Of a DNA stretch of 64,000 nucleotides, positions 1-9,312 are shown one piece after another. Source of the DNA: Bifidobacterium subtile (GTDB taxonomy: Bacteria; Actinomycetota; Actinomycetes; Actinomycetales; Bifidobacteriaceae); the NCBI RefSeq assembly GCF_000741775.1, contig NZ_JGZR01000008.1:62001-126000 (forward strand), given 5' to 3'. The position numbers and the translations under genes were made by a program. How positions within the stretch are numbered: the first letter of the stretch is position 1; each line of letters opens with the position of its first letter. Below the pieces are notes generated by a model that ran no database searches, was not told the origin of the DNA, and saw only the letters and a program-made list of their open reading frames with translations.

Positions 1-119
1 AAGATATATGAAGTCTTAGTATTAACAGCTCTTCATACGACCGCTGACTGCAGTGAATGCCGAATAGCCGACTGCCATAGATTCCGCCGTTCTCCCCCTT
101 CACTCGTACTGTGGTTTGC

Positions 120-263
120 ATGACAATCACCGTATCGACAGACGGCAGCGCATTAGCTGAGCCGTCAAGCAGACAGTCCAGTGGACTGTCTGTAAGCGAA
201 GTGAGCGACCGCCAAGGTCGCGAAGGGGCCGTTGGAATTGCCGGACATTGGAGTGCGAAATGA
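120..263 (+). pseudogene. Duplicated RNase HI start followed by dispersed repeat (47-codon leader ORF)
   Basis: The first 35 bases of the downstream RNase HI gene are present twice, at 120-154 and 260-294, with two mismatches. From the ATG at 120 the frame stays open through the 70-bp dispersed repeat for 47 codons. It stops at TGA 261-263, which overlaps the real rnhA start at 260 as ATGA. No Shine-Dalgarno precedes position 120, whereas GGAG precedes 260. The simplest reading is a rearrangement in which the repeat entered near codon 12 and the gene start was re-duplicated. It could also serve as a coupled leader peptide, but that is inference. Confidence 0.6.
156..225 (+). repeat. 70-bp dispersed repeat, copy 1
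   Basis: This segment matches the reverse complement of 52167-52236 over 70 bases, with a few substitutions, one single-base indel and a small variable patch. It contains the perfect palindrome GACAGTCCAGTGGACTGTC flanked by CGAAGTGAGCGACC-type sequence. Two copies 52 kb apart in opposite orientation indicate a small dispersed element with no coding capacity. Confidence 0.75.
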
Positions 264-1537
264 CAATCACCGTATCGACAGACGGAAGCGCCTTAGGTAA
301 TCCCAACGGCCCTATGGGCTGGGCATGGGCAGACCATAATACGAATCCGACGCAGGGCAGCGAGCACCGGCACGATGGCGACTGCGACGCGGGCGGCGCG
401 ACGAACGGCACCAACCAGATTGGGGAGCTGTGCGCGGTTTTGGAAGCGCTGCGTGCTCATCCTGGTTCCGAAGACCTTGTGATCGAAACCGACTCGCAGT
501 ATGCCATCAACTGCTCGACCAAATGGGTGCACGGCTGGAAAAAGAACGGCTGGAAGAATTCGCAGAAGAAACCGGTGAAGAACGCGCCGCTCATCAAGGC
601 CATCGATGCCGAACTTTCCAAGCGCTCCGGTTCCGTGCGCTTCAAGTGGGTCAAGGGCCATGCCGGCAACGCAGGCAACGAGAAAGTGGACGATCTGGCG
701 CACACGTACTCCGGCGATGCCCGCAGCGGGGTCAAGGACGGTTACCTGCCGTTGGAGGGCTGGCAGTCGCTGCTGGCCTCCGACTATGCCAAAGGCGTTG
801 ACATTCCCGCCGATGCGCAGATGCTGCTGGATGGCAAGATCACCGCTGAGGAATATCACCTGGGACGCGGCGTGGCATCATCTGCGAACGATGATGGAAA
901 CTCTGGGGACAATGAAGACGGTGACCGGTACGAGGATGCCGCCGCCTATGCCTCCGACGTTGCCTCTTCGCGTCGTAAACCGTCACTGGAAGAGCTGCTT
1001 GCCGAACCCGAAGGGGTGCCGGACTTGCCGGCACGCGTTCAGAAGGCACATAACAGCTCAGCAGAGACCGTGAAATCGCAGACCGACGCATCGGACACAT
1101 CCGCAGATGCTGATTACAACCATGCTCACAGCACTGACGCTGCAGATGATGATTGGCTCGGAGCCGGCACATCCGACGAGGGTTCAGCTGAAACCGACGA
1201 TGGCAAACGGGTCTCTGGCGATGATGAGCGTATGCCCGATGTCAGCAGTCAATCGTCCGACGATAACGCGCAAACGCCGCATTCAATGAACCCCGACACG
1301 GCCACATCGCAAATAGCCGCCGCAGACAACGCTTCGAACCACGGCAAGCCCGATCACCCCGACCAGTCCACAGGCTTGACGCTGTCCGGCACGCTGCGCT
1401 TCACTCCTCCGCCTTCGAGCAGCGCGACCTACGACGGCCGCCCGCGCTTCATCCGAGGCACCGTAACCGTCGAAGGATATGTCGAAGGCGACGGCACCAT
1501 CGTGCTACGCGACGCGCCTTTCGCGGTTGATATGTGA
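260..1537 (+). CDS. rnhA: Ribonuclease HI with long acidic C-terminal extension
   Basis: Cleaves RNA in RNA-DNA hybrids. The RNase H fold occupies about residues 1-150, with the carboxylates visible as D8 (STDGS), E56 (GELCAVLEAL), D78 (ETDSQYA) and D144/D145 (KVDDLAH), plus the flexible-loop H134. The remaining 270 residues are unusual: an acidic, Ser/Thr/Asp-rich low-complexity stretch, then a short ordered-looking C-terminus (about 375-425) with LSGTLRFTPPP and GTVTVEGYVEGDGTI, possibly a small beta domain. The ATG at 260 is chosen because GGAG lies 6 bases upstream; the TTG at 248 only adds four residues. Family enzymes are usually about 150 residues, so the tail is an add-on of unknown role. 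The upstream region carries a duplicated gene start and a repeat. Confidence 0.9.
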   Translation: MTITVSTDGSALGNPNGPMGWAWADHNTNPTQGSEHRHDGDCDAGGATNGTNQIGELCAVLEALRAHPGSEDLVIETDSQYAINCSTKWVHGWKKNGWKNSQKKPVKNAPLIKAIDAELSKRSGSVRFKWVKGHAGNAGNEKVDDLAHTYSGDARSGVKDGYLPLEGWQSLLASDYAKGVDIPADAQMLLDGKITAEEYHLGRGVASSANDDGNSGDNEDGDRYEDAAAYASDVASSRRKPSLEELLAEPEGVPDLPARVQKAHNSSAETVKSQTDASDTSADADYNHAHSTDAADDDWLGAGTSDEGSAETDDGKRVSGDDERMPDVSSQSSDDNAQTPHSMNPDTATSQIAAADNASNHGKPDHPDQSTGLTLSGTLRFTPPPSSSATYDGRPRFIRGTVTVEGYVEGDGTIVLRDAPFAVDM

Positions 1538-1868
1538 CGGCCTCTCATCCAGGCGCGGTTCGACCGATTATCGCCGAATCTCAACCTATCTGGTGCAGCG
1601 CGACACACCCGGGTGAATACGCCCAAGTCGGTTAATAGCACATGCGAATGGCGGAATTCTGCGGTCGAAAAAGACTATCCACCGACTTGTGTATAGGCTT
1701 TCGAGCGCGTCGCGCATACTGTCGCAAAACGAGCGCCCACGATCACGCCGACGAGTGCATGCACAGGCACACGATCCCGCCGAACTATGCATTTAACGGC
1801 GCAGCAGATAGGATGGAACCGACTTCTGACCAGACTTCACGAAGTTACGTTTCCACCGAAGGAGCATT
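1538..1868. other. Intergenic region rnhA-rpiA
   Basis: About 330 bases with no credible ORF on either strand. It presumably contains the rpiA promoter; GGAG at 1860-1863 is the rpiA ribosome binding site. I see no clear terminator hairpin after rnhA. Confidence 0.5.
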
Positions 1869-2567
1869 ATGGACAAGGCACAGCAGGATGCGCTCAAGAA
1901 GGCAGCCGGCATCGAAGCAGCCAAACTGATCGAAAACGGCATGATCGCAGGACTGGGAACCGGCTCGACCGTGCGATTCCTCGTGGACGAGCTTGGCCGG
2001 CGCGTCAAGGAGGAGGGGCTCGAATTTACCGGGGTCACCACCTCTCGCCGCACGCAGGAGCAGGCGGAGGGCTACGGCATCCGCATCGTCAACATCGATG
2101 ACGTGGACCATATCGACGTCACCATCGACGGCGCCGATGAGGTCGACAAGAACTTCAACGGCATCAAGGGCGGCGGCGCTGCGCTGCTGTGGGAAAAGAT
2201 CGTGGCGACGAACTCCAACAAGATCGTGTGGATCGTCGACGAATCCAAGGTTGTGGACACCATCGGCAAGTTCCCGCTGCCGGTCGAGGTCATCCCCTTC
2301 GGCGCTGGGCAGGTCGTCAGGCGCTTCGAAGCCAAGGGCTACAAGCCGGTGCTGCGCTTGGATTCAGAGGGCGAGCCAGTGCGCACCGACGAAAACAACT
2401 ACGTGGTCGACCTGCATCTCGAGCGCATCGAACATCCGGAGGATTTGGCCGAAGACCTCATCACGACGGTCGGCGTGGTCGAGCACGGGCTGTTCCTCAA
2501 CATGGTCGATCAGGTCATCGTCGGCGACCCCAACGGCCCCCGCGTGCTGACCAACGCCAATAAGTAG
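1869..2567 (+). CDS. rpiA: Ribose-5-phosphate isomerase A
   Basis: Interconverts ribose 5-phosphate and ribulose 5-phosphate in the pentose phosphate and bifid shunt pathways; cytosolic. The 232 residues match the family length. Visible signatures are the phosphate-binding [10 protein letters not shown] near residues 28-37, the catalytic DGADEVD near 84-90, [11 protein letters not shown] near 97-107, and the C-terminal [14 protein letters not shown]. The start follows GGAG by a good spacing. It converges on tpx with a shared hairpin between them, so it is probably monocistronic. Confidence 0.96.
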   Translation: MDKAQQDALKKAAGIEAAKLIENGMIAGLGTGSTVRFLVDELGRRVKEEGLEFTGVTTSRRTQEQAEGYGIRIVNIDDVDHIDVTIDGADEVDKNFNGIKGGGAALLWEKIVATNSNKIVWIVDESKVVDTIGKFPLPVEVIPFGAGQVVRRFEAKGYKPVLRLDSEGEPVRTDENNYVVDLHLERIEHPEDLAEDLITTVGVVEHGLFLNMVDQVIVGDPNGPRVLTNANK

Positions 2568-2724
2568 GCGCACGAATCTGCGATAGCAGCCGCTCGGCCC
2601 GCCGGACCGCCTTGGAGCTTGGTAACCAATAAACCTTATATGAGCCATATGGGCAGCAGGGCGGCGGGCCACGATGGGAGCGGTCAGGCTGTCGCTTTAT
2701 GTATGCCCAAGCCGGGCGAATGAA

Positions 2725-2766
2725 AAAGGCGATTGCCTTCCTAATTCATGGAAGGCAATCGCCTTT
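2725..2766. terminator. Bidirectional terminator between rpiA and tpx
   Basis: A perfect 16-bp stem (2725-2740 with 2751-2766, arm AAAGGCGATTGCCTTC) and a 10-base loop lie between two convergent genes, with A-rich and T-rich arm ends suited to termination from both sides. Confidence 0.85.
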
Positions 2767-2843
2767 GCTATCGCTGCGCGATCTCTGTGATTTCTGCATC
2801 ACCTGCCCGCTGCAATCAGCGAGCCAAGTTCAGCATCAAATCA

Positions 2844-3350
2844 TCAGTCCAGCGCGGTCACCGCAGCGCGCGCGGCATCGTAGTCGGGCTCGTCGTGAAT
2901 CTCGGGCACCTGCTGGGTGTAGGCCACCTTGCCATCGCGGTCGGCGACCACGATGGAGCGGGACAACAGGCCTTCAAGTGCGCCGTCGGTCATGGTCACG
3001 CCGTAGTCCTCGCCGAACGACGAGCGGAAGGCGGAGGCGACGACCACGTTCTTGATGCCTTCGGCACCGCAGAAGCGGGCCTGCGCGAAAGGCAGATCCT
3101 TTGAGATGCACACCACCACGGTGTCGTCGAGCTCGTCGGCGATGGTGTTGAAGCGCCGCACGGAGGCGGAGCAGACGTCGGTATCGATTGACGGGAAGAT
3201 GTTCAGGACGATTTTCTTGCCCGCGAAGGACGCGGAATCGACCTCGCCGAGCTCCGTGTCGACAAGGGTGAAGGCCGGCAGAGCCGAGCCGGTCTCAGGA
3301 AGCGTGCCAATGGTCTGTACGGGGTCTCCCCCCAAATTTATCTGTGCCAT
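2844..3350 (-). CDS. tpx: Thiol peroxidase (Tpx, atypical 2-Cys peroxiredoxin)
   Basis: Reduces hydrogen and alkyl peroxides using thioredoxin. From the ATG at 3350 the protein is 168 residues, the family length. The peroxidatic cysteine is C60 (TDVCSASVRRF) and the resolving cysteine C94 (ARFCGAEG), matching the E. coli Tpx pair. A longer in-frame start at 3392 would add 14 residues with no family match, so 3350 was chosen (AGGGG just upstream). In a catalase-poor anaerobe this would be a main peroxide defence (inference). Confidence 0.95.
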   Translation of the reverse strand: MAQINLGGDPVQTIGTLPETGSALPAFTLVDTELGEVDSASFAGKKIVLNIFPSIDTDVCSASVRRFNTIADELDDTVVVCISKDLPFAQARFCGAEGIKNVVVASAFRSSFGEDYGVTMTDGALEGLLSRSIVVADRDGKVAYTQQVPEIHDEPDYDAARAAVTALD

Positions 3351-3415
3351 ACCCCTATGATGGCACAGCAGCGGTGGATGCGCCAGAAACAACGATAATT
3401 CCGGTGAAAGCGAAA

Positions 3416-3448
3416 GGGCCCGAATCCGAGCGAATCGGATTCGGGCCC
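3416..3448 (-). terminator. Terminator downstream of the bS22 gene
   Basis: A perfect 14-bp stem (3416-3429 with 3435-3448) with a 5-base loop, followed on the minus strand by a T-rich stretch (TTTCGCTTT). It separates the bS22 gene from tpx. Confidence 0.8.
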
Positions 3449-3550
3449 TATCCCCATGAGACTGTTGTGGTCACTCGGCTGCTGATCGCAGCTTACAAGA
3501 GTGAGCCATGCGGCTTGAGGGGTTGCGCTATCGCAAGCGTGCGCAGCGTA

Positions 3551-3640
3551 TTACTTGCGCTGGTGACGAGTCTTACGCAGCATTTTGCGGTGCTTCTTCT
3601 TGCTCATCCGCTTGCGGCGCTTCTTGATGACAGAACCCAT
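3551..3640 (-). CDS. Small basic ribosomal protein bS22 (AURKAIP1/COX24 domain)
   Basis: A 29-residue, extremely basic protein that reads [19 protein letters not shown] and ends in KTRHQRK. It matches the very small actinobacterial protein with an AURKAIP1/COX24 motif that was found in mycobacterial 30S subunits and named bS22. It is preceded by GGAGGC on the minus strand and followed by a strong terminator, so it is its own transcription unit. It is too short for routine ORF calling and easily missed. Confidence 0.88.
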   Translation of the reverse strand: MGSVIKKRRKRMSKKKHRKMLRKTRHQRK

Positions 3641-3786
3641 CTGAAGCCTCCAATCCTTGACTATAAGTGTGCAACTTGCCCAATACTACACTGCTTGCGC
3701 GACTTTGGCACCCGGTGTGGTGCGCAATCCGCACAAGCGCATGGTTCATGCAGCCGCCGAACGACCGTAGCTCGGCTGCAACTCGG

Positions 3787-4392
3787 TTACAGCGGGAATT
3801 TCTGGTAGAGTCGCTCGACCGAATCCTTCGCGCCGGTGGCTTGGAATACCACGGTATCGTTCTGCCAGAGAGCCACGGCGTTCTTCGCATTCGCAGGATC
3901 GGTTTTGACCGAGTAGCTGCCGGTGGCATTGCCGGAAACCTTCACGCTGCCCGCGCCGAGTTCCTGGCCCGTCATAGCCGCAGCCAACGCGTCATATTGG
4001 CCCTTGGCACCGTCCGCACCTGACCACTGCGCCACAATGACCCTGACATCCTGCGCCTCATTGCCTGTCGAATAGGTCAGCGTGTATTCCTCGATCGGCG
4101 AGGAACCGGTCCAGCTCGCGCTGGGCGCGGCTTCGGTCCGCGCAAAATTCAGCACGCTGTCAGGCATGGCCTTGAGCAGTTCGCTCGCACCGTCGGGCAG
4201 CGGTTTCGCCTTGATGCTCGGCGTCGTCGGCGCCTCGGTGCTCTTCTGATTTGCGGAAGGGCTTCCGGCCTTGTTCAGCGCCCAGCCGGGCCAGATGAAA
4301 GCCGAGAGCAGCGCGAGGATGATGACCAGTGCGGCCACGACGACAACGGCGATAAGACGGCCATGAGAAGAGGAGGATTCGCTTTTCGACAT
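3787..4392 (-). CDS. Single-pass membrane protein of unknown function
   Basis: 201 residues from the ATG at 4392. A short polar N-terminus (MSKSESSSSHGR) precedes one hydrophobic helix at about residues 13-35 (LIAVVVVAALVIILALLSAF). A Pro/Ala/Thr-rich linker and an exported globular part of about 140 residues follow. The C-terminal half has YTLTYSTG and VRVIVAQWSGADGAKGQYDALA, which suggests a small alpha/beta domain, but I do not recognise a family. Likely anchored in the membrane with the C-terminus outside. It is divergent from radA with 111 bases between them. Confidence 0.75.
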   Translation of the reverse strand: MSKSESSSSHGRLIAVVVVAALVIILALLSAFIWPGWALNKAGSPSANQKSTEAPTTPSIKAKPLPDGASELLKAMPDSVLNFARTEAAPSASWTGSSPIEEYTLTYSTGNEAQDVRVIVAQWSGADGAKGQYDALAAAMTGQELGAGSVKVSGNATGSYSVKTDPANAKNAVALWQNDTVVFQATGAKDSVERLYQKFPL

Positions 4393-4503
4393 GGCTCCGA
4401 TTATCGCACAGCGGATTGACGCGGCTAGGCACGCCGATTGCCGCAAGCGGGGAGAGCGTAAGACGCCTGACGATGTCTGGAAACTTCGCTAGCGTGAAGG
4501 ATC

Positions 4504-5928
4504 ATGGCGAAAAGCACGACGCAGTATGTATGCACAGAATGCGGCTGGAGCGGACCGAAATGGTACGGCCGCTGCCCTCAGTGCGGCCAATGGGGCACCA
4601 TCGAGGAATTCCATGAGGCCCGGCCTGCTGCCTCCACACGCACAGCGGCGCCGGGACGCACTTCGCGAACGTTGGCGAATCATTCCGGCGATCTTGGCGC
4701 TATGCCTATCACCAAGGTCGACACCCGCAATGTGCAGCGCATACCAACCGGTTTCGGCGAGTTCGACCGGGTGCTCGGCGGCGGCATCGTCCCCGGTTCG
4801 GTCGTGCTGGTTGCCGGCGAGCCGGGCATCGGCAAATCGACGCTGCTGCTGGAGACCGCGGGGCATGTCGCGCGTTACGTGGCGCACGGCCAATCGCCTA
4901 GATCAGTGCTGTACATATCCGGCGAGGAATCGCAGGCCCAGGTCAGGATGCGGGCTTCGCGCATCGAGGCTGTCGAGGAGAACCTGCTGCTGGCCTCCAC
5001 CACCGATCTGTCCGCCGCGCTCGGCCTGATCGAGCAGGAGAAGCCGGCATTGGTCATCGTCGATTCGGCGCAGACCATCGTCTCGCAGGAAGTCGACGGC
5101 ATCGCCGGCGGCTCCACGCAGGTGCGCGAAGTCGCCAGCGCTTTGATCGACAGCGCGAAGACCATGGATATCCCGGTGTTTCTGGTGGGCCATGTGACCA
5201 AGGACGGCTCGATCGCCGGCCCGCGCACGCTGGAACACGTTGTGGACGTCGTCTGCCAGTTCGAGGGCGACGCGCAGACCGCGCTGCGCATGCTGCGCGC
5301 CGTGAAGAACCGCTTCGGACCGACCGATGAGGTCGGCTGCTTCGATATGAGCGGCGACGGCATCGAAGAGGTGCGCGACCCTTCGGGGCTGTTCCTGTCG
5401 ACTTCGGATCAGCCGACCGAAGGCACCTGCGTCACCTTCACCTTGGACGGGCATCGCAGCCTGCCCATCGAAGTGCAGGCGCTGGTGACCGCGACGGCGC
5501 TGCCCTCGCCCCGTCGCGCCACTAACGGCATCGATTCGAACCGCTTGGCGATGCTCATCGCCGTGCTCTATAAACATGGTCACGTGAATCTTCTGGCCAA
5601 GGACGTCTACGTTTCGACCATCGCCGGCGGGCTGGCGAAGGAGCCCGGCTGCGACCTGGCTATCGTTTCCGCGCTGGCGAGCGCCGCCACGTCACGCCCG
5701 ATTGCACGCACCACCTGCGCAATCGGCGAAATATCGCTCACCGGCCAGGTGCGCCCGATCCCCCGTCTCGCGCATCGCCTGGCCGAGGCGGCACGACTGG
5801 GCTTTACTACGGCGATAGTGCCGCCGATGCGCCAACGCGCCAACGTCGCCGCGCCTGCCGGACTGCATGTGGTCGAAGTGACTTCGCTGCGCGATGCTTT
5901 GGGAGCCTTGGGCGTGTCGACACGATAA
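4504..5928 (+). CDS. radA: DNA repair protein RadA (Sms)
   Basis: RecA-like ATPase that drives branch migration during recombination and repair. An N-terminal zinc finger (CTECGWSGPKWYGRCPQC, about residues 10-27) is followed by a RecA core with Walker A GEPGIGKST, the RadA-specific KNRFG motif (VKNRFGPTDEVG) and a C-terminal Lon-like domain. Length 474 is typical. GAAGGA lies just before the ATG. It converges on the OpuC-type operon. Confidence 0.96.
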   Translation: MAKSTTQYVCTECGWSGPKWYGRCPQCGQWGTIEEFHEARPAASTRTAAPGRTSRTLANHSGDLGAMPITKVDTRNVQRIPTGFGEFDRVLGGGIVPGSVVLVAGEPGIGKSTLLLETAGHVARYVAHGQSPRSVLYISGEESQAQVRMRASRIEAVEENLLLASTTDLSAALGLIEQEKPALVIVDSAQTIVSQEVDGIAGGSTQVREVASALIDSAKTMDIPVFLVGHVTKDGSIAGPRTLEHVVDVVCQFEGDAQTALRMLRAVKNRFGPTDEVGCFDMSGDGIEEVRDPSGLFLSTSDQPTEGTCVTFTLDGHRSLPIEVQALVTATALPSPRRATNGIDSNRLAMLIAVLYKHGHVNLLAKDVYVSTIAGGLAKEPGCDLAIVSALASAATSRPIARTTCAIGEISLTGQVRPIPRLAHRLAEAARLGFTTAIVPPMRQRANVAAPAGLHVVEVTSLRDALGALGVSTR

Positions 5929-6015
5929 GACTTCGCCAAGGGACCGAACGAGAACGATACCCCTTGCACTATCGCGGCCCGCAGATGAGGCGAACCCGTG
6001 CCGCGACGCGACTTG

Positions 6016-6933
6016 TCAGTTGAGCTTGTTGTCGGCAAGCCATGCCTTGGCGATGACGGATGGCGACTCCTGCTTGACGGTGCTGCGCACATTGAGGGAG
6101 ATCAGACTCGCCGGCGTGAGCTTCGCGCTCACCGCATTGATCGTGGGAGCCACCTTGTCGGCAATGCTCTTGTTTGCCAGCGGCACCACGTTCGAGGCGA
6201 GAATCAGCGCTTTGGGGTCCTTCAGCACCACCAGATTGCGGGTCTGGATATTCGGGTCGGCCGTGAACACATCGGCGACGTTGATGGTCCCCGCCGCCAG
6301 GTCCTCGACCGTCGTCTGCCCGGTCGCGGAGAAGTCGACGGAGATGCCATAGGTCTTCTTCAGTCCTTTCGGACCGTACGGCCTGTCTGCAAGCTCGGGC
6401 TGCCCGCCGAGAGTAAGCTTTTCGCTCACCTTCGCCAGATCGGCGATCGAGCTGAGCTGATATTTGTCGGCAAAGGCCTTGGTGACCGTATAGGAATCCT
6501 GATCAGTGGCCGAAGCCTGATCAAGCACGGTGAGGCTGCTTGGCAAAGCCTTCTTCAGCGCCGCGTAGACCGCCTCCGAAGAACTCACCGCAGCCTTGCT
6601 GTCGACGTATTGCAGCAGATTGCCGGTGTATTCGGGGAACAGGCTGATCGCGCCGCTTTTCACCTGGGGCATGTATGCATCGCGCTGACCGATGTTGAAT
6701 TGGCGTTTGACGCTGAAGCCCTTTCCCTCGAGCGCTTGGGCGTAGATCTCCGCGATGATTTCGTTGGAATAGTAGGCTTGCGATCCGATGACGATCGTGT
6801 CGGATGAAGCGGCAGCGCCGGAACTGGAGCCGGAAAGCGGATTGCCGGAGCCGCACCCGGCCAGAATGAGCATGGCCGAGACGATGGCAGCAGCCAAAAC
6901 CGTACGCAAACTGCGAAAACGTTGATGAAGCAT
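6016..6933 (-). CDS. Glycine betaine/choline-type ABC transporter substrate-binding lipoprotein
   Basis: 305 residues from the ATG at 6933. A signal peptide ends in a lipobox (LILAGCGSG), so it is a lipid-anchored surface binding protein. The mature part resembles OpuCC/ProX-type quaternary-amine receptors: IVIGSQAYYSNEIIAEIYAQALEGKGF, FPEYTGNLLQY and DVFTADPNI. It is the last gene of a four-gene operon (ATPase, permease, permease, receptor). The ligand could be betaine, choline, carnitine or a related osmolyte; the sequence does not decide. A longer start at 6975 has no added family match. Confidence 0.88.
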   Translation of the reverse strand: MLHQRFRSLRTVLAAAIVSAMLILAGCGSGNPLSGSSSGAAASSDTIVIGSQAYYSNEIIAEIYAQALEGKGFSVKRQFNIGQRDAYMPQVKSGAISLFPEYTGNLLQYVDSKAAVSSSEAVYAALKKALPSSLTVLDQASATDQDSYTVTKAFADKYQLSSIADLAKVSEKLTLGGQPELADRPYGPKGLKKTYGISVDFSATGQTTVEDLAAGTINVADVFTADPNIQTRNLVVLKDPKALILASNVVPLANKSIADKVAPTINAVSAKLTPASLISLNVRSTVKQESPSVIAKAWLADNKLN

Positions 6934-7080
6934 GATTTTCTTCTCTCTGTACTTGTTTTCCTGAATTGATTGCATTCCCGATACTGGTATTCCTGAATTG
7001 CCTGCGTTCCTACTTTGGACGATGATCAGTCAAGTATATTGGGACTTCAATAATGCTTGAAATTTCAAGCTTTTAGCGGA

Positions 7081-7755
7081 TTATGACGCGGCCCGCGCTC
7101 CTTTGGGAACAACGGCCCGCTGGATGGCGGCAAGCAGCGCGTCAAGCGCCAGGGCGAGCAAGGCGACGAGCAGCGAGCCGCCTAGCACCATATCGTAGCG
7201 TTGCAACGCAATGCCGGTGATGATCGGCAGGCCAAGCCCGCCGAGATTGACGTAGGCGGCGATGGTGACCGTGGACACGACTTGGAGCACAGCCGATCGC
7301 AGTCCTCCTACGAGCAGCGGCAAGCCAAGCGGTATTTCGACTTTCCGCAGAATCTGCCATTCCGACATGCCTGCGGCACGGGCCGCATCGATGACGCTGC
7401 GGTCAACTGCCTCGCACCCGGTATAGGCGCCGGCCAGCAATGACGGAATCGCAAGAAGCACAAAGGTGATGCCTCCGGCGGCAGGTTTGTGAAGCACGCC
7501 CAGCAGAAGAACGAGCAGAATCAGCAGCCCGAACGAGGGAATGGCCCGCGCCGCGCCGGAAATCGCCACCGCGATCTCGCGCCCATGGCCCGTATGACCG
7601 ATCGTCCAGCCGGCCGGAATGGCTATGAGCGCTGCAATGGCAATCGGTATGGCGGTAAGATACAGCTGCTGGAACAGCAGCAGCGACAATGCGCCAGCTC
7701 CCTGCCATTGAGCTGGCGCGAACAGCCAGGCCATCGCGTCGGATACCAGATTCAT
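7081..7755 (-). CDS. ABC transporter permease, OpuC type (second)
   Basis: 224 residues with about six transmembrane helices and the EAA-type loop DAARAAGMSEWQILRKVEIP. The ATG at 7755 overlaps the stop of the preceding permease as ATGA and has a strong GGAGGAGC site, so translation is coupled. An in-frame extension to 7896 overlaps the previous gene and is rejected. Paired with the next permease it forms the membrane channel for osmolyte uptake. Confidence 0.88.
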   Translation of the reverse strand: MNLVSDAMAWLFAPAQWQGAGALSLLLFQQLYLTAIPIAIAALIAIPAGWTIGHTGHGREIAVAISGAARAIPSFGLLILLVLLLGVLHKPAAGGITFVLLAIPSLLAGAYTGCEAVDRSVIDAARAAGMSEWQILRKVEIPLGLPLLVGGLRSAVLQVVSTVTIAAYVNLGGLGLPIITGIALQRYDMVLGGSLLVALLALALDALLAAIQRAVVPKGARAAS

Positions 7756-8489
7756 CGAAGCTCCTCCGATCTCGCTGGCGTAGACGCTGGCGTTCGCGAA
7801 GTTTGCGAGGCTTGCAGGGTTCGCGTCGTCGATATCTGTCTGCGGGTTCGAGCGTGCGAAGCATGCGTCCACGGCATCACCAGGCGACCGACGCACAGCA
7901 AAATCAAGTCGATCACGACCGCGATGACAGCGACCGCGACGATGCCGGCGAGAACCTCTGCGATGATTCTTCGCTGCAGCCCGTCGGTAAACAGGTAGCC
8001 GAGATTGGTGACGCCAACCAGAATGCCAACCGTAGCCAGCGAAATCGTGCTCACGGCGGCGACGCGCACGCCGGCGAGAATGACCGGGCCCGCCAATGGC
8101 AGGTCCACAGTCCAGAACCGGCGTGTGGAACCGTATCCGATTGCAGTAGCCGCCTCTCTGGCGCTGGCGTCAACCGAGTCAAGCCCTTCGACCACCGCGC
8201 GTACCATAATCGCGATCGCGTATATGGTCAGCGCCACAATCAGATTGACCTCGCTCGTGGCCGGGTACCCGATGGCGACCGGCAGGATCAGCAGCAGCGC
8301 CAGCGAGGGAATCGTGTAGAGCACTCCGGTTGCGGTCAGTATCGTCGAGCGCAGCCAGCGCACGCGCCATGCCGCCCATCCCAGCGGCAATGAGAGCGCG
8401 AAACCAGCCACGATGGCGATCAGGCTCTGCTGCAGGTGATCTGCCGTCAGCGACACGATCAGCGCAAGGTTGTTCAGCGTCCAGGCCAT
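7752..8489 (-). CDS. ABC transporter permease, OpuC type (first)
   Basis: 245 residues from the ATG at 8489, one base after the ATPase stop. Multi-helix permease with YTIPSLALLLILP and DASAREAATAIGYGSTRRFW, the site that contacts the ATPase. The C-terminal 40 residues are an Arg/Ser/Thr-rich tail (THASHARTRRQISTTRTLQ) not expected in the family and probably cytoplasmic. Part of the same importer as its neighbours. Confidence 0.88.
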   Translation of the reverse strand: MAWTLNNLALIVSLTADHLQQSLIAIVAGFALSLPLGWAAWRVRWLRSTILTATGVLYTIPSLALLLILPVAIGYPATSEVNLIVALTIYAIAIMVRAVVEGLDSVDASAREAATAIGYGSTRRFWTVDLPLAGPVILAGVRVAAVSTISLATVGILVGVTNLGYLFTDGLQRRIIAEVLAGIVAVAVIAVVIDLILLCVGRLVMPWTHASHARTRRQISTTRTLQASQTSRTPASTPARSEELR

Positions 8490-8490
8490 A

Positions 8491-9312
8491 TCACGAACCG
8501 TTCTCGACCAGCACGCCGCGCATGCGGCCGTTGCCGTCGACCAGCACCCGGCCGGTCTCGGTCTCGCGGATGCGCAAGGCCCGGGAGCCATGATCCGCGC
8601 CGATGAACTCGGCTACGAAATCATTGGCCGGATGCTCGATGATCTCATTGGCGGACCCCACTTGTTCTCTATGAGCGCCGGCGGTAAGAATCACCACCTG
8701 ATCGCCAAGCAGAAACGCCTCATCGATGTCATGGGTGACGAATACGACCGTTTTGCCCAGCTCTCGCTGCAGTCTGGACAGCTCGCGCTGCAGCTCGGCG
8801 CGAACGATCGGATCCACCGCGCCAAACGGTTCATCCATCAACAGAATATTCGGGTCGGCCGCCAGTGCGCGGGCCACGCCCACCCGCTGCTGCTGACCGC
8901 CCGAAAGCTGGCTCGGATACCGATCGGCTATCGCAGGATCAAGACCGACCACGCTCATCAGCTCCAACGCGCGAGTATGCGCCGCGCGACGCGTGCTTCC
9001 CAGCAGCCTAGGCACTGTCGCGATATTGCGCGCAACAGTGAAATGAGGCAGCAGCCCGGCATTCTGCATGACGTAGCCGATGTGGCGGCGCAGCGTCACT
9101 GCCGGCTGGTCCGCTACGTCTTCCCCGTCGATCGACACAGTTCCGGAAGTCGGCTCCACCATGCTGTTGATCATGCGCAGCAGCGTCGTCTTTCCGCATC
9201 CCGAAGAGCCTACCAGCACGGTTATCTTGCGGGAAGGGATAACCAGATTGAAATCCTTCACCGCCACTGTGCCGTCTGAGAATTGCTTGCTCACATGCGT
9301 GTATTCGATCAC
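8491..9312 (-). CDS. ABC transporter ATP-binding protein, OpuCA/ProV-like
   Basis: 273 residues. Walker A GSSGCGKTT, Q-loop VMQNAGLLPH, signature LSGGQQQR, Walker B ILLMDEPFGAVD and switch THD are all present, so it should be an active ATPase. It most resembles quaternary-amine importers (RMINSMVEPTSG). The C-terminus is short and lacks tandem CBS domains, so ionic-strength gating through CBS is unlikely. First gene of the operon; the promoter must lie in 9313-9705. Confidence 0.9.
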   Translation of the reverse strand: MIEYTHVSKQFSDGTVAVKDFNLVIPSRKITVLVGSSGCGKTTLLRMINSMVEPTSGTVSIDGEDVADQPAVTLRRHIGYVMQNAGLLPHFTVARNIATVPRLLGSTRRAAHTRALELMSVVGLDPAIADRYPSQLSGGQQQRVGVARALAADPNILLMDEPFGAVDPIVRAELQRELSRLQRELGKTVVFVTHDIDEAFLLGDQVVILTAGAHREQVGSANEIIEHPANDFVAEFIGADHGSRALRIRETETGRVLVDGNGRMRGVLVENGS

